From Monoplex corrugatus (taxonomy: Eukaryota; Mollusca; Gastropoda; Littorinimorpha; Ranellidae), in assembly GCA_030674185.1 (NCBI GenBank), contig JAPXFY010000022.1, forward strand, positions 38,391,540 to 38,455,539: a stretch of 64,000 nt of DNA, in the 5' to 3' direction. Made by a program: the position numbers and the translations under genes. Shown here in pieces: positions 49,301 to 53,612 of the stretch (the first letter of the stretch is position 1; the number at the start of each line of letters is the position of its first letter). The notes below the pieces were generated by a model that saw only the letters and a program-made list of their open reading frames with translations, was not told where the DNA came from and searched no databases.

Positions 49301-52300
49301 TTCTGTCATTTCTTTCTATCATCTACTTTGTTTTCTGTCATTTCTTTCTATCATCTACTTTGTTTTCTGTCATTTCTTTCTATCATCTACTTTGTTTTCT
49401 GTCATTTCTTTCTATCATTTTCTGCCTTGCTGGTCTATTCACCTGTATGTGTTTGATAAAGTCTTTCATACTTTTTCTTAGGACTGATAATTGGGTACAT
49501 GTACTAAGTATGCATTTTTGTGGTTGTAACTGATGCGACTTTGATGTCAGGCCAGGATGGTATTGAATAAAAATCAGGAACCAGAAAAAACATACAAAAA
49601 AGAATCAGAATGCGTATTTAATTCAACCAGACAAGACAGGCACAAATTTATGGCCAACCGGGCTTTATCAGTTCTCTTGTCTGGTTGTATTAAATACGCA
49701 TTCTGATTCTTTTTTCATGTTTTTTTCTGGTTCCTGTTTGCTTGAACGCGGGCAGTCGTACATGTTTTGATTTGTGAATAAAATCAGTCATTTCTTGGAT
49801 ATTGTGTGAAGATGGTCCTAACTGACGCAACATTGATTTCAGGCTGGGGTAGTTTTGATTAAAAATGAGTCTTTTGTGGGATATTTTGTGAAGATGGTTG
49901 TAACTGATGCGACGTTTGATTTCAGGCCCAATACCTTTGAAGAACTGACTTTCATCGACGCTTTCAACAGAGGCAAAGAGATGAGGTGTCAGGACTGTGT
50001 CCGCACCCTGTTAGAGGGCCATCGAGCCAGCATACCTCATTTCTACATTGCAAAGCCGCATACTGTTAGTAGTTCCTGTTTGTTTGTTGAGGCGGTCCGT
50101 TTTTTGTTGTTTTTTGTTGTTGTTGTTTTTTCACAGCTTGTGTTACATTGTTTTTCCTCCCGTAGGGATTCTGGGGCTTTTTCAATATAAATAGTATCCC
50201 CATCTTACTGAATTTTGTGCTAGAAATTTCCTCTTTTCTGTCACTCTCTTTGTTTTTTTGCTTTTTGTCATTTCCTCTTATCATTATCTGCCTTGCTGGT
50301 CCATTCACCTGTGTGTGTTCGATAAAGTCTTTCACTGTTTTTCTTAGGATTGATAATTAAGTACATATATGAAGTGCATTTTTGGCTTAGGGAAAGTGAG
50401 ATATGCGGAAGCAATTAAAAGTAATTTTGGTCTGTTTTTATGTTTTAGTGCCTTTAGTTATATTTGTATTTGTCCCCCTGTGGGGATGCTGGGGTTCTTT
50501 CAGTATAAATAGTATCCCCACCTTCTGGACATTCTATGCTAGGAATTTCCTCTTTTCTGTCACTCTCTTTGTTTCTACCTTGTTCCTTTGTTCTCTGTCA
50601 TTTCTTCCTATCGTTTTCTGCCTTGAGGGTCCTTTCACCTGTGTGTGCTCGATAAAGTCTTACACACTTCTCTTGGGATTGATAATTAGGCACATGTATT
50701 AAGTGCATTTTTGGCTCTAGGGAAATGAGATTGGCGAAAACAATTTCACATAATTTAGGCCCGTTTTTACATATGTTTTAGCGTCTTTAGTTATCTTTGA
50801 ATATGTATTCAGCTTTGTTTTTGCTTATCCCTTAAATTGAACGGAGTGGTCAACGCTAGGGGCATCTCCTTAGATTATATGTGTGAATGCATTGATATGA
50901 GTAGTTACTTGTCTTTTCCTTTTTTCCTGTTGAAGTATTGTACATGTTCTGAAACAGTTATAGCCTTGATATGGCTCTACACAGTTGGCTGGGCTTTCAG
51001 CAGAAATAACAATAACACTGTACATTGTTTTGCCCCAACTATGCAGGCAGTATGTTGCTGCATAGTCTGCATATTCTGTCTTTTGTGGGCTTCCATGCTG
51101 GGTGTTTTCTCATTTCCTTGACCTCTGGACTCCCTCACCCTATCTGCCAGCATCCTGCATTGTAAGCCATGATAACAAAGCAAAAACGTAACCCTTTCAC
51201 TCCCTCACGCTATCCACCAGCTTCCTGCAAGGTGAGGGAGTGAATGGGTTAAGTTTTGCGACTTATGGACAGGCTGTTGAAGTGAATGAGTTAAGTTTCT
51301 GCAGCTTACAGACAGGCTGTGGAAATGAAAGGGTTAAGTTTCTGCAGCTGATGGACAAGCTTAGGAAGTGAAAGAGTTAAGTTTCTGCAGCTTAGGGACA
51401 GGCTTAGAAAGTGAAAGGGTTAAGTTTCTGCAGCTTAGGGACAGGCTGTGGAAGTGAAAGAGTTAAGTTTCTGCAGCTTAGGGACAGGACAGGCTGTGGA
51501 AGTGAAAGTTAAGTTTCTGCAGCTGATGGACAGGCTGTGGAAGTGAAAGGGTTAAATTTCTGTAGCTTATGTACAAACTGTGGAAGTAAAAGGGTTAAGT
51601 TTTTGCAGCTTATGGACAGGCTGTTGAAGTGAAAGGGTTAAGTTTTTGCAGCTTAGGGACAGGCTGTGGAAGTAAAAGGGTTAAGTTTTTGCAGCTTAGA
51701 GACAGGCTGTGGAAGTGAAAGGGTTAAGTTTTTGCAGCTTATGGACAGGCTTTGGAAGTAAAAGGGTTAAGTTTTTGCAGCTGATGGACAGGCTGTGGAA
51801 GTAAAAGGGTTAAGTTTCTGCAGCTTATGTACAGGCTGTGGAAATAAAAGGGTTAAGTTTTTGCAGCTTAGGGACAGGCTGTGGAAGTGAAAGGGTTAAC
51901 TTTTTGCAGCTTAGGGACAGGCTGTGGAAGTGAAAGAGTTAAGTTTCTGCAGCTTATGGACAGGCTGTGGAAGTGAAAGAGTTAAGTTTTTGCAGCTGAT
52001 GGACAGGCTGTGGAAGTAAAAGGGTTAAGTTTCTGCAGCTTATGGACATGCTGTGGAAGTAAAAGGGTTAAGTTTTTGCAGCTTAGGGACAGCTGTGGAA
52101 GTAAAAGGGTTAAATTTTTGCAGCTTATGGACAGGCTGTGAAAGTAAAAGGGTTTAGTTTCTGCAGCTTAGGGACAGGCTGTGGAAGTAAAAGGGTTAAG
52201 CTTTTGCAGCTTAGGGACAGGCTGTGAAAGGGTTAAATCATGAGATACGGAATTGACTTACAGGATGTTTAATCTGCGTCTTGGATGTTTTGTGTGCATG

Positions 52301-53612
52301 AATAGTGTTTTAACCCTTTGACTTCCGCACCCTGCCCCAACTGCAAAAACGTAACCCTTTGGCTTCCTCGTCTTATCCACCAGCTTCCTTCGTGAAGCTA
52401 GTGGACAGGGCATGTGACTCAAAGGATCATGGGTTTTGCTTAGCTAGCATGGTTTGCAATGCAGGATGCTGGTGGACAGGGTATGGGAGTCAAGGGGTTA
52501 AGCAGTAGCTGGTCTGCTGACATGTTGATCTGGAATCTCCATCCTGTACCCACCAGGTGGGAGGTTTACCCAGATGGGAGGGAAAATCTCCATCTTTACC
52601 CATCAGGTGGCAGGTTTACCCAGATGGGAGGGGGAAATCTCCATCCTTTACCCCCAGGTGGGAAGTTTACCCAGATGGGAGGGAAAATCCCCACCCTTTA
52701 CCCACCAGGTGGCAGGTTTACCCAGATGGGAGGGCAAATCTCCACCCTTTACTGTAGGGAAAATCTCCACTCTTGACCCCCCAGATGGGAGGTTTACCCA
52801 GATGGGAGGGAAAATCTCCACTCTTTACCCACCAGTTTCAGTTTCTCAAGATGACATCTCCGCACTCAGAACAAATTCTATGTGCACTAACATCACAGGT
52901 GCCACATGTATGGTGACCGTGGCACATGCCTTAAACCTGCACATAAACCCATGAGCTGGCCAGGTCCTGAGGCCCTACCTAGACTATATTTTATACTGGT
53001 ATTTTTTATCAGCTTGCCACTGGAATAATCTTGGTTACATGTAAATGACATATGTGTATCATACCTTCATAAAAGGAACATACATATAAAGTAAATAAAT
53101 AACAAATAAAGGTCTGAATCAGAACACAATTAGCTATTATGTATAGACTCGTCTCACATGACAGACTCCCCCCCCCCCCCACCCCCCGAGTCAATGCCCA
53201 AATGCTCAGCTGTCTATCAACAAGGTGAAGACAATATTTACTTAATCATAGGTAAGTAAGTGAGTAAGTAAATTTATCTGCATATTCCTTCATTTTGTAT
53301 TTATTTATTCACCTACATGTACTTACTTTTTCTTATTCACTTACTTACTCACTCACTCACTCACTGGCTTGCTTGTTTACTTGTTGCTTGCTTGCTTGCT
53401 TACTTTTTTTTTTTCATTTCAATCTACAGATTTTTAAACGCATGGCTCGCAACCTGGTTTTCAACAGCAGACGGGACAACGTTTATGGGGATGAAGCCAT
53501 ACCATTCCTTCAGGACGCTCTCACGCTGTTCCTGGCCCTCTCACCCTCTGACCCGCACATGATCTCAGAGTATGCTGGTCTCTGTCTCAGCATGAACATC
53601 AACTTGCCTGAG
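21121..53612 (+). CDS. FBXO21: F-box only protein 21 orthologue (eight exons, 3' end beyond window)
   Basis: Substrate-recognition subunit of an SCF-type E3 ubiquitin ligase (known role of the family). Coding exons: 21121-21293, 25169-25411, 32285-32409, 34726-34890, 36629-36765, 44164-44303, 49926-50064 and 53430-53612, together 1,305 nt or 435 codons with consistent phases. The order of blocks follows vertebrate FBXO21: F-box (residues ~10-50), [74 protein letters not shown], then a helical region. The middle is the SirB1/transglutaminase-like fold. The C-terminal YccV/HspQ-like domain of the family is missing here, so at least one further exon must lie beyond 64000 or be undetected. Confidence 0.93.
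21300..22540. other. Intron 1, no gene seen in this part
   Basis: AT-rich DNA with a short (TA)n at 22069-22084. I see no exon or transposon ends. Confidence 0.5.
22545..22644 (+). pseudogene. Possible first exon of a decayed TE-like gene
   Basis: Begins CGCCATGG with [20 protein letters not shown] and ends in phase 1 at a consensus donor (GTTG before GTAAGT). A possible second exon at 23405-23446 ([13 protein letters not shown]) fits in phase. This Ser/Thr-rich start is typical of nothing specific. The link to the C-terminal block at 23.7 kb is by proximity only. Confidence 0.35.
23693..23998 (+). pseudogene. Remnant of a TE-encoded C-terminal domain
   Basis: With a frameshift near 23810 it reads [56 protein letters not shown], and ends YYE-stop. 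The pattern GQWxAVxFxxxFYIG, WPxxED, GRxWxVxDxEEI matches a C-terminal module I recall from transposase-like hypothetical proteins of invertebrates. It lies inside FBXO21 intron 1. No ends of the parent element were identified. Confidence 0.5.
24000..24770. other. Intron 1, no gene seen
   Basis: Unique-looking AT-rich DNA without recognisable coding or repeat signatures. Confidence 0.45.
24775..25112 (+). repeat. R600 copy, 5'-truncated
   Basis: Begins CTCCGTTTGATAAAGTCTTA and ends GGCTTTAAACAAAACTAAC, 56 bp upstream of FBXO21 exon 2. Confidence 0.85.
25169..25411 (+). CDS. FBXO21: FBXO21 exon 2
   Basis: Acceptor TTTGTCCCTAG. Encodes [67 protein letters not shown]. Ends in phase 2 (AG before GTATAA). 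A (GT)n tract starts only ~10 bases into the intron. Confidence 0.93.
25421..26215. repeat. (GT)n then (CT)n/(CTGT)n microsatellite
   Basis: Begins right after the exon 2 donor. GT repeats run to 25490, then a poly-C patch, then about 700 bases of CT-rich tract. Long open frames on both strands are artefacts. Confidence 0.95.
26340..26855 (+). mobile_element. RTE LINE fragment, interrupted by piggyBac
   Basis: Starts AGCAAGAAGACTGAAGTCAT (reverse transcriptase end), has internal deletions, continues through the C-terminal segment, and stops at GGTGGAAGATATGC, where a TTAA and a piggyBac end begin. No RTE sequence resumes on the far side, so that flank was deleted or rearranged. Confidence 0.85.
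26860..28576 (-). mobile_element. piggyBac element, internally deleted
   Basis: The left end is TTAA followed by CCCTCTAGAGCCTGAAAG. Subterminal copies of TTATCATATATGATAA (about 26995 and 27038) have inverted counterparts near 28349 and 28412, and the flanking AGAGCGGC / GCCGCTCT also pairs. The right end is proposed near 28576 (GAGGCTCAAAAACAGGG) but no TTAA follows, so it is uncertain. The transposase is on the minus strand. Confidence 0.8.
27163..28188 (-). pseudogene. piggyBac transposase, C-terminal part
   Basis: Recognisable blocks: [48 protein letters not shown], then after one in-frame TAG (near 27661) [34 protein letters not shown] and a short Cys-containing tail. The family uses three catalytic Asp residues. 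The second lies in FTDNFF, the third should be the Asp of GGVDxLD but is Asn here, and the segment carrying the first is absent. This copy cannot be an active transposase. The N-terminal acidic segment ([13 protein letters not shown]) seems fused directly to the C-terminal half, as after an internal deletion. Confidence 0.88.
28768..29397 (+). pseudogene. CR1/L2 reverse transcriptase fragment
   Basis: Contains [60 protein letters not shown] (catalytic YADD) and [14 protein letters not shown]. The frame is open for 209 codons, then stops near 29395. The thumb and C-terminal region resume at 29467. Confidence 0.9.
29467..30174 (+). pseudogene. CR1/L2 ORF2 C-terminal part
   Basis: Reads [20 protein letters not shown] sequence, [58 protein letters not shown]: the conserved end of CR1/L2 polyproteins. 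The last ~25 codons of the open frame are GT repeat, not protein. Confidence 0.88.
30098..30245. repeat. (GT)n microsatellite
   Basis: GT dinucleotides with GC and AT interruptions in the 3' untranslated part of the LINE. Confidence 0.93.
30357..30887 (+). repeat. R600 copy (interrupted near its 3' end)
   Basis: Near full length from CCCTTGTGGGGATGCTGGGG to CCTGATATGGCTGTAC. The last bases (CGCAGTTGGCAGAGCTTTAA) follow the RTE insertion at 31302. Confidence 0.88.
30888..31301 (+). mobile_element. RTE LINE, short 5'-truncated copy with 10-bp TSD
   Basis: Starts GATAATGTTATACGG and ends CACTTGATGATGATG. The 10-mer ATGGCTGTAC occurs on both sides (30878-30887 and 31302-31311), a target-site duplication inside R600. 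It encodes only the C-terminal segment, open for 133 codons ([16 protein letters not shown] to MWQGT), the best-preserved short copy here. Confidence 0.92.
31465..31956. repeat. TTAA MITE with expanded ~48-bp internal repeats
   Basis: Outer sequences TTTAACTGTTTGACTCCTGC and GGAGTCAAAAGGTTAAG. After an inner palindrome (CCCTATCCACCGGCTTCC against GTTGGATAGG), about eight units of AAGTTTTTGCAGTTGG plus TGGATAGGGTG(C/A)GGGAGT(C/G)AAAGGGTT follow each other. Confidence 0.8.
31975..32115 (-). mobile_element. tRNA-headed SINE
   Basis: On the minus strand TGGCCAGATGGGTAAGAC (A box) and CCAGGTTCAATCCTACC (B box) are spaced as in a tRNA-derived pol III promoter. The body is short. Confidence 0.65.
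32236..32276. repeat. (GT)n before FBXO21 exon 3
   Basis: A GT run ending in GTTTTTACACAG, i.e. it occupies the polypyrimidine-tract position of the exon 3 acceptor. Confidence 0.85.
32285..32409 (+). CDS. FBXO21: FBXO21 exon 3
   Basis: Acceptor TTTTTACACAG. Encodes [41 protein letters not shown]. Ends in phase 1 before GTCTTT, a weak donor, but the only one that keeps phase with exon 4 (Gly codon G-GC). Confidence 0.9.
32455..32815. repeat. (ATT)n/(ATC)n/(GTT)n trinucleotide repeat
   Basis: Trinucleotide-rich tract starting 45 bases after exon 3. Confidence 0.93.
32855..33049. mobile_element. Palindromic TTAA-type MITE
   Basis: Same family as 9192-9383: AACCCTTTGACTCCC start, inner CCCTATCCACC palindrome, GCATGGTTGGCAATGCAGGA, and GGGAGTCAAAGGATTAAG end. 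Confidence 0.72.
33290..33820 (+). repeat. R600 copy (split by TTAA element)
   Basis: From GGGATGCCAGGGCTCTTTC (5' end partly duplicated at 33325) to CAGTCGGCTGGGCTTTAA. The ACAACAGTAACAACAAC tail resumes at 34531. Confidence 0.85.
33821..34526 (-). mobile_element. TTAA-flanked piggyBac-derived element, 706 bp
   Basis: TTAA at 33817-33820 and 34527-34530 flanks CTCTTTCACTGCC at the left and, inverted, CCTGTTCAGTGCTTCC at the right. The minus strand encodes an isolated acidic N-terminal exon. The right subterminal part has CCGAATATTCGG and CCGAATATTTGG motifs. It sits in the 3' end of an R600 copy. Confidence 0.75.
34051..34260 (-). pseudogene. Orphan N-terminal exon in a TTAA element
   Basis: [35 protein letters not shown], then an acidic stretch. 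The start and the EVA(E/R)(I/F) followed by acidic residues resemble 42151 onward in another TTAA element, suggesting both keep only the first transposase exon. Confidence 0.5.
34551..34665 (+). repeat. R600 copy, 5' fragment
   Basis: GGGGATGCCGGGGGCTCTTTC, TATAAATAG and CCTTCTGGAAATTCTGTGC. Breaks off into a poly-T tract (34678-34696) 30 bp before exon 4. Confidence 0.85.
34726..34890 (+). CDS. FBXO21: FBXO21 exon 4
   Basis: Acceptor AACTGTTACAG. Encodes [55 protein letters not shown]. Ends phase 1 before GTACTT. A (GT)n tract follows within 20 bases. Confidence 0.92.
34900..35150. repeat. (GT)n microsatellite after exon 4
   Basis: Three GT blocks separated by short unique bases. Confidence 0.94.
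35151..35392. other. Intron 4, no gene seen
   Basis: Unique-looking AT-rich sequence between two GT tracts. Confidence 0.5.
35393..35470. repeat. (GT)n microsatellite, nearly perfect
   Basis: About 36 uninterrupted GT units. Confidence 0.97.
35790..35985 (+). repeat. Dispersed repeat (GTTTCAGTTTTTCAAG head)
   Basis: GGTTTCAGTTTTTCAAGATG, CGTCTCCGCGCTTGG, TTCCATATGCACTAACGGC and AAGCCTGCACATAAACCC. The same order recurs at 52838-52985. It resembles a SINE family I recall from gastropods. Confidence 0.6.
35986..36415 (-). mobile_element. tRNA-headed SINE
   Basis: On the minus strand the head is GTGGCAGAATGGTTCAGATG with B box CCAGGGTTCACTCCCC, followed by about 330 bp of body. Confidence 0.65.
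36515..36622. repeat. (GT)n before FBXO21 exon 5
   Basis: GT/GC alternating tract ending GCATGCGTGTAG directly at the exon 5 acceptor. No ordinary polypyrimidine tract is left. Confidence 0.9.
36629..36765 (+). CDS. FBXO21: FBXO21 exon 5
   Basis: Encodes [45 protein letters not shown], the most conserved block of the SirB1-like domain (vertebrate VLYDQLKFKGN). Ends in phase 0 before GTAACA. Confidence 0.93.
36897..37087. mobile_element. Palindromic TTAA-type MITE
   Basis: TTTAACCCTTTGACTCCTGC start, inner CCTATCCACCAGTTTCC against AAGCTGGTGGATAAGG, end GGGAGTCAAGGGGTAAAC. Confidence 0.72.
37110..37437 (+). repeat. R600 copy (split by TTAA element)
   Basis: From CCCAAGGAGATGTTGGGGC to GATGTTTTTGTACTTAGTTAA. 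Continues at 39629 as a tandemly expanded segment. Confidence 0.8.
37785..37822. repeat. (CA)n
   Basis: Short CA run inside the TTAA element. Confidence 0.9.
37935..38063. repeat. (CA)n
   Basis: CA run with ACAG interruptions, inside the TTAA element. Confidence 0.93.
38135..38776 (-). pseudogene. TE-borne conserved domain (Cys-rich, REIMPDCV motif)
   Basis: Residues ~20-100 are Ser/Thr/Val-rich. The last 95 residues hold [71 protein letters not shown] recall this C-terminal pattern from many cnidarian, fish and mollusc hypothetical proteins but cannot name it. It may be an exon of the element's own gene. There are no stops over 213 codons. Confidence 0.5.
39633..39940. repeat. R600-derived ~60-bp minisatellite
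   Basis: Alternating units of GACGTTTTATGTATGATG + TTTTTGTACTTAGTTATAC and GACGTTTTATGTTTGA + TACTTACTTATACTCAACA. The unit is a piece of R600 present once just before the TTAA insertion. Confidence 0.85.
40130..40372. repeat. (GT)n/(GA)n microsatellite
   Basis: GT, GA, GT and GA blocks in succession. Confidence 0.95.
40628..40766 (+). mobile_element. tRNA-headed SINE, 5' part (split by hAT-like element)
   Basis: GTGGCGGTAGTGCAGCTG (A-box region) and GTCATGGGTTCGAATGCTG (B box). The body resumes at 41631 with GATCACACAGTCGAGTTTC. Confidence 0.72.
40767..41630. mobile_element. hAT-like non-autonomous element
   Basis: Ends CAGGGCTCCCAGTATTCTG and, inverted, CAGGGGTCCCAATGCC match at 8 of the first 9 bases and fit hAT termini (CAGGGGTCC type). 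Flanking bases (GTGTATGG and GTAAGGGC) do not form a clean 8-bp duplication. Near the right end GGGAGCATGCCCCTGGACCC is typical of hAT-derived sequence. The ends are recognisable but the class is inferred. Confidence 0.6.
41323..41391. repeat. Perfect 32-bp inverted repeat
   Basis: Arms 41323-41354 and 41360-41391 are exact reverse complements with a 5-nt loop (TAAAC). The left arm contains TTCAAGGTAAGTT, a donor-like sequence. Confidence 0.97.
41631..41705 (+). mobile_element. SINE body, 3' part
   Basis: GACTAGGATCACACAGTCGAG and TTCACAGATGCATCATTGAGG match the SINE body at 45520-45560. Confidence 0.72.
41706..41936 (+). repeat. R600 copy (split by TTAA element)
   Basis: From TTTTCCTTCTTTGTTTTCTG to TTTTAGTGTCCTTAA. 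Continues at 42834 with CTATGTTTGAATTTG. Confidence 0.85.
41937..42829 (+). mobile_element. piggyBac-derived TTAA element, 893 bp
   Basis: TTAA at 41933-41936 and 42830-42833. Termini GCCTTTCACTTCC and, inverted, CCCCTTGACTTCCGG. It keeps an N-terminal coding exon but no catalytic region. Confidence 0.78.
42152..42340 (+). pseudogene. Orphan transposase N-terminal exon
   Basis: [20 protein letters not shown] then [16 protein letters not shown]: an acidic N-terminus typical of piggyBac transposases. It ends near a GT (CTCAAGGTAGGC) that matches the donor context of the DUF7869-type gene at 55962. Confidence 0.5.
42834..43077 (+). repeat. R600 copy, 3' part
   Basis: Ends TGATATGGCTTTGCACAGTT then GGCTGGGTTTTAAACAAAAATAAC. 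Confidence 0.88.
43078..43262 (+). mobile_element. SINE fragment
   Basis: GACCAGCACCACAGCTGTCT, TGTATCTCTCAGGCCTGGTTG and AGCATCATGAGTTTG match the body of the SINE at 45375-45830. Confidence 0.7.
43345..43815 (-). mobile_element. tRNA-headed SINE, near full length
   Basis: Minus-strand head GGTGTAGTGGTTAGTGCAA with B box GGGGGTTCGAATCTC. The body includes GATCACACAGTCATTTC, TGTCTGTATCTCTCAGG and GGCCATTAAGGTGGTGTAG. The same body runs on the + strand at 45375-45830. Confidence 0.82.
43900..44146 (+). mobile_element. RTE LINE 3' end with (ATG)n tail
   Basis: From AGACAAGCAACATTTATAGC to GGGTACATGATGATGATGATG. The tail reaches to within 17 bases of the exon 6 acceptor. Confidence 0.88.
44164..44303 (+). 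CDS. FBXO21: FBXO21 exon 6
   Basis: Acceptor TCTATGATTGCCAG. Encodes [46 protein letters not shown]: the SirB1-like core with GIPISL and the GH before the hydrophobic strand. Ends in phase 2 (AG before GTGAGT). Confidence 0.94.
44402..44945. repeat. ~44-bp minisatellite from LINE coding sequence, about 12 units
   Basis: Each unit has TTTTAAATCCAGTGTAAA, ACCCACCTCTTTCCTGAC and a short linker. Spacing is 43-50 bases. Confidence 0.92.
45072..45262. repeat. (ATT)n/(GTT)n/(ATC)n tail
   Basis: Trinucleotide tract at the LINE 3' end. Confidence 0.94.
45375..45830 (+). mobile_element. tRNA-headed SINE, near full length
   Basis: GATGTGGTTAGCACGACAGA (A box), GTATGGGTTCAAATCCCC (B box), a body with GACCACACAGTCGAGTCTC, TGTATCTCTCAGGCTTGG and GGCCATAAAAGTGGCGTAG, ending CTAAGTGCGATGATCC. 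Confidence 0.82.
45919..46238. mobile_element. TTAA-type MITE with internal tandem repeats
   Basis: Starts TTAATCCTTTTACTCCCGC. Three units of TTTTTGCTTTGCTAGCATGG + TTGACAATGCGGGATG + GGACAGGGTG follow. Ends GCCAAAGGGTGAAG. Confidence 0.7.
46240..46745. other. Intron 6, no gene seen
   Basis: Includes a stretch like the 15.5/40.0 kb repeat (GGGATTGAACTTGCGAT) at 46280. The remainder is unclassified. Confidence 0.4.
46748..47282 (-). repeat. R600 copy, minus strand
   Basis: The only full copy in reverse orientation: GTTTAAAGTCCAGCCGACTG at its 3' end to GCATCCCCATGGGGG at its 5' end. Confidence 0.9.
47531..47722 (+). mobile_element. RTE LINE 3' end
   Basis: AGCAAAGCTGGACAGAAAAAG to CACTTGATGATTATGATGATC. 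Encodes [18 protein letters not shown]. Confidence 0.85.
47723..48058 (+). repeat. Unclassified DNA with TTCCATATGTGCTTTAC repeat and poly-G
   Basis: 47905-48000 matches the dispersed repeat at 15.35 kb. A ~19-base G run lies at 48019-48037. Confidence 0.5.
48060..48290. mobile_element. Palindromic TTAA-type MITE
   Basis: AAACCTTTGACTCCCACCAG start, inner palindrome around GATTCCTTCCTGCAAGGAAG, and GGAGTCAAAGGGTTAA end. Confidence 0.72.
48553..48707. repeat. Foldback element, copy 1
   Basis: Arms CAGGAACCAGAAAAAA...AGAATCAGAATGC and inverted GCGTTCTGATTC...TTTTTTCTGGTTCCTG. Confidence 0.9.
48890..49520 (+). repeat. R600 copy with internal expansion
   Basis: GTGTGGATTCTGGGAGCTCTT to GGACTGATAATTGGGTACATG. 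The 3' half is missing. Confidence 0.88.
49012..49420. repeat. 32-bp minisatellite inside R600, about 12 units
   Basis: Unit CTTTGTTTTCTGTCATTTC + TTTCTATCATCTA, derived from the single R600 segment TTTCTGTCATTTCTTCCTATC. One unit lacks three bases. All three + frames are open because 32 is not a multiple of three. Confidence 0.96.
49573..49735. repeat. Foldback element, copy 2
   Basis: Same inverted arms as 48553-48707, somewhat better preserved: AGGAACCAGAAAAAACAT and ATGTTTTTTTCTGGTTCCT. Confidence 0.9.
49926..50064 (+). CDS. FBXO21: FBXO21 exon 7
   Basis: Acceptor TTTGATTTCAG. Completes an Arg codon with exon 6 and encodes [46 protein letters not shown] (vertebrate YIYIDAFGKGKQLT). Ends in phase 0 before GTTAGT. 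Confidence 0.93.
50158..50465 (+). repeat. R600 copy, 3'-truncated
   Basis: CCCGTAGGGATTCTGGGGC, TATAAATAG, to TTTAGTTATATTTGTATTTG, where the next copy starts. Confidence 0.88.
50470..51020 (+). repeat. R600 copy, near full length
   Basis: CCCCCTGTGGGGATGCTGGGG to GGCTGGGCTTTCAGCAGAAATAAC, the most complete uninterrupted copy in the window. Confidence 0.92.
51118..51235. mobile_element. MITE left part adjoining minisatellite
   Basis: GGACTCCCTCACCCTATCTG and AACCCTTTCACTCCCTCACG with the CAGCTTCCTGCAAGG centre, as in the TTAA palindromic family. Confidence 0.65.
51236..52240. repeat. ~44-bp minisatellite, about 23 units
   Basis: Unit GGGTTAAGTTTCTGCAGC + TTAGGGACAGGCTGTGGAAG + TGAAA with substitutions. 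It is an expansion of the MITE's right-hand GGGTTAAGTTTTTGCAG segment. Confidence 0.95.
52310..52501. mobile_element. Palindromic TTAA-type MITE
   Basis: TTTTAACCCTTTGACTTCCGC start, inner CACCAGCTTCC palindrome, and GGGAGTCAAGGGGTTAAG end. Confidence 0.75.
52540..52832. repeat. ~50-bp minisatellite
   Basis: About six units of AGGTGGGAGGTTTACCCAGA + TGGGAGGGAAAATCTCCA + CCTTTACCCACC. Confidence 0.92.
52838..52985 (+). repeat. Dispersed repeat (GTTTCAGTTTCTCAAG head)
   Basis: Same order of blocks as 35790-35985, ending GTCCTGAGGCCCTACCTAGA. Confidence 0.65.
53225..53405. repeat. (GTAA)n and (TCAC)n/(TTGC)n tetranucleotide tracts
   Basis: GTAAGTAAGTGAGTAAG at 53250 and ACTCACTCACTCAC, GCTTGCTTGCTTGC near 53350-53400, partly complementary to each other. 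Confidence 0.88.
53430..53612 (+). CDS. FBXO21: FBXO21 exon 8 (last exon seen)
   Basis: Acceptor TTTCAATCTACAG. Encodes [61 protein letters not shown] (vertebrate VLQRMVGNLLSLGKR then a helical repeat). Ends in phase 0 before GTAAGT, so the gene continues. Confidence 0.93.

Larger units (their letters stand above)
48395..49925 (+). repeat. Duplicated acceptor-bearing block upstream of exon 7
   Basis: The phrase GATG(G/A)TTGTAACTGATG + CGACATTGATTTCAGG + ATGGTTTTGAATAAAAATCAG occurs repeatedly. AGs fall at 48446, 48528, 48807, 48890, 49549 and 49841, and the last one (49924) is the functional exon 7 acceptor. The layout (two phrases around one foldback element) appears twice, 48395-48890 and 49510-49925, separated by an R600 copy. 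Confidence 0.88.

Noticed and set aside
48904..49533. 209-codon frame with repeated [12 protein letters not shown]
   Set aside because: It is the 32-bp minisatellite inside R600 read in rotating frames. Neighbouring frames show the same string.
51236..52240. Second CRISPR-like periodic array
   Set aside because: The whole 44-bp unit repeats with no variable spacer, and it derives from a MITE.
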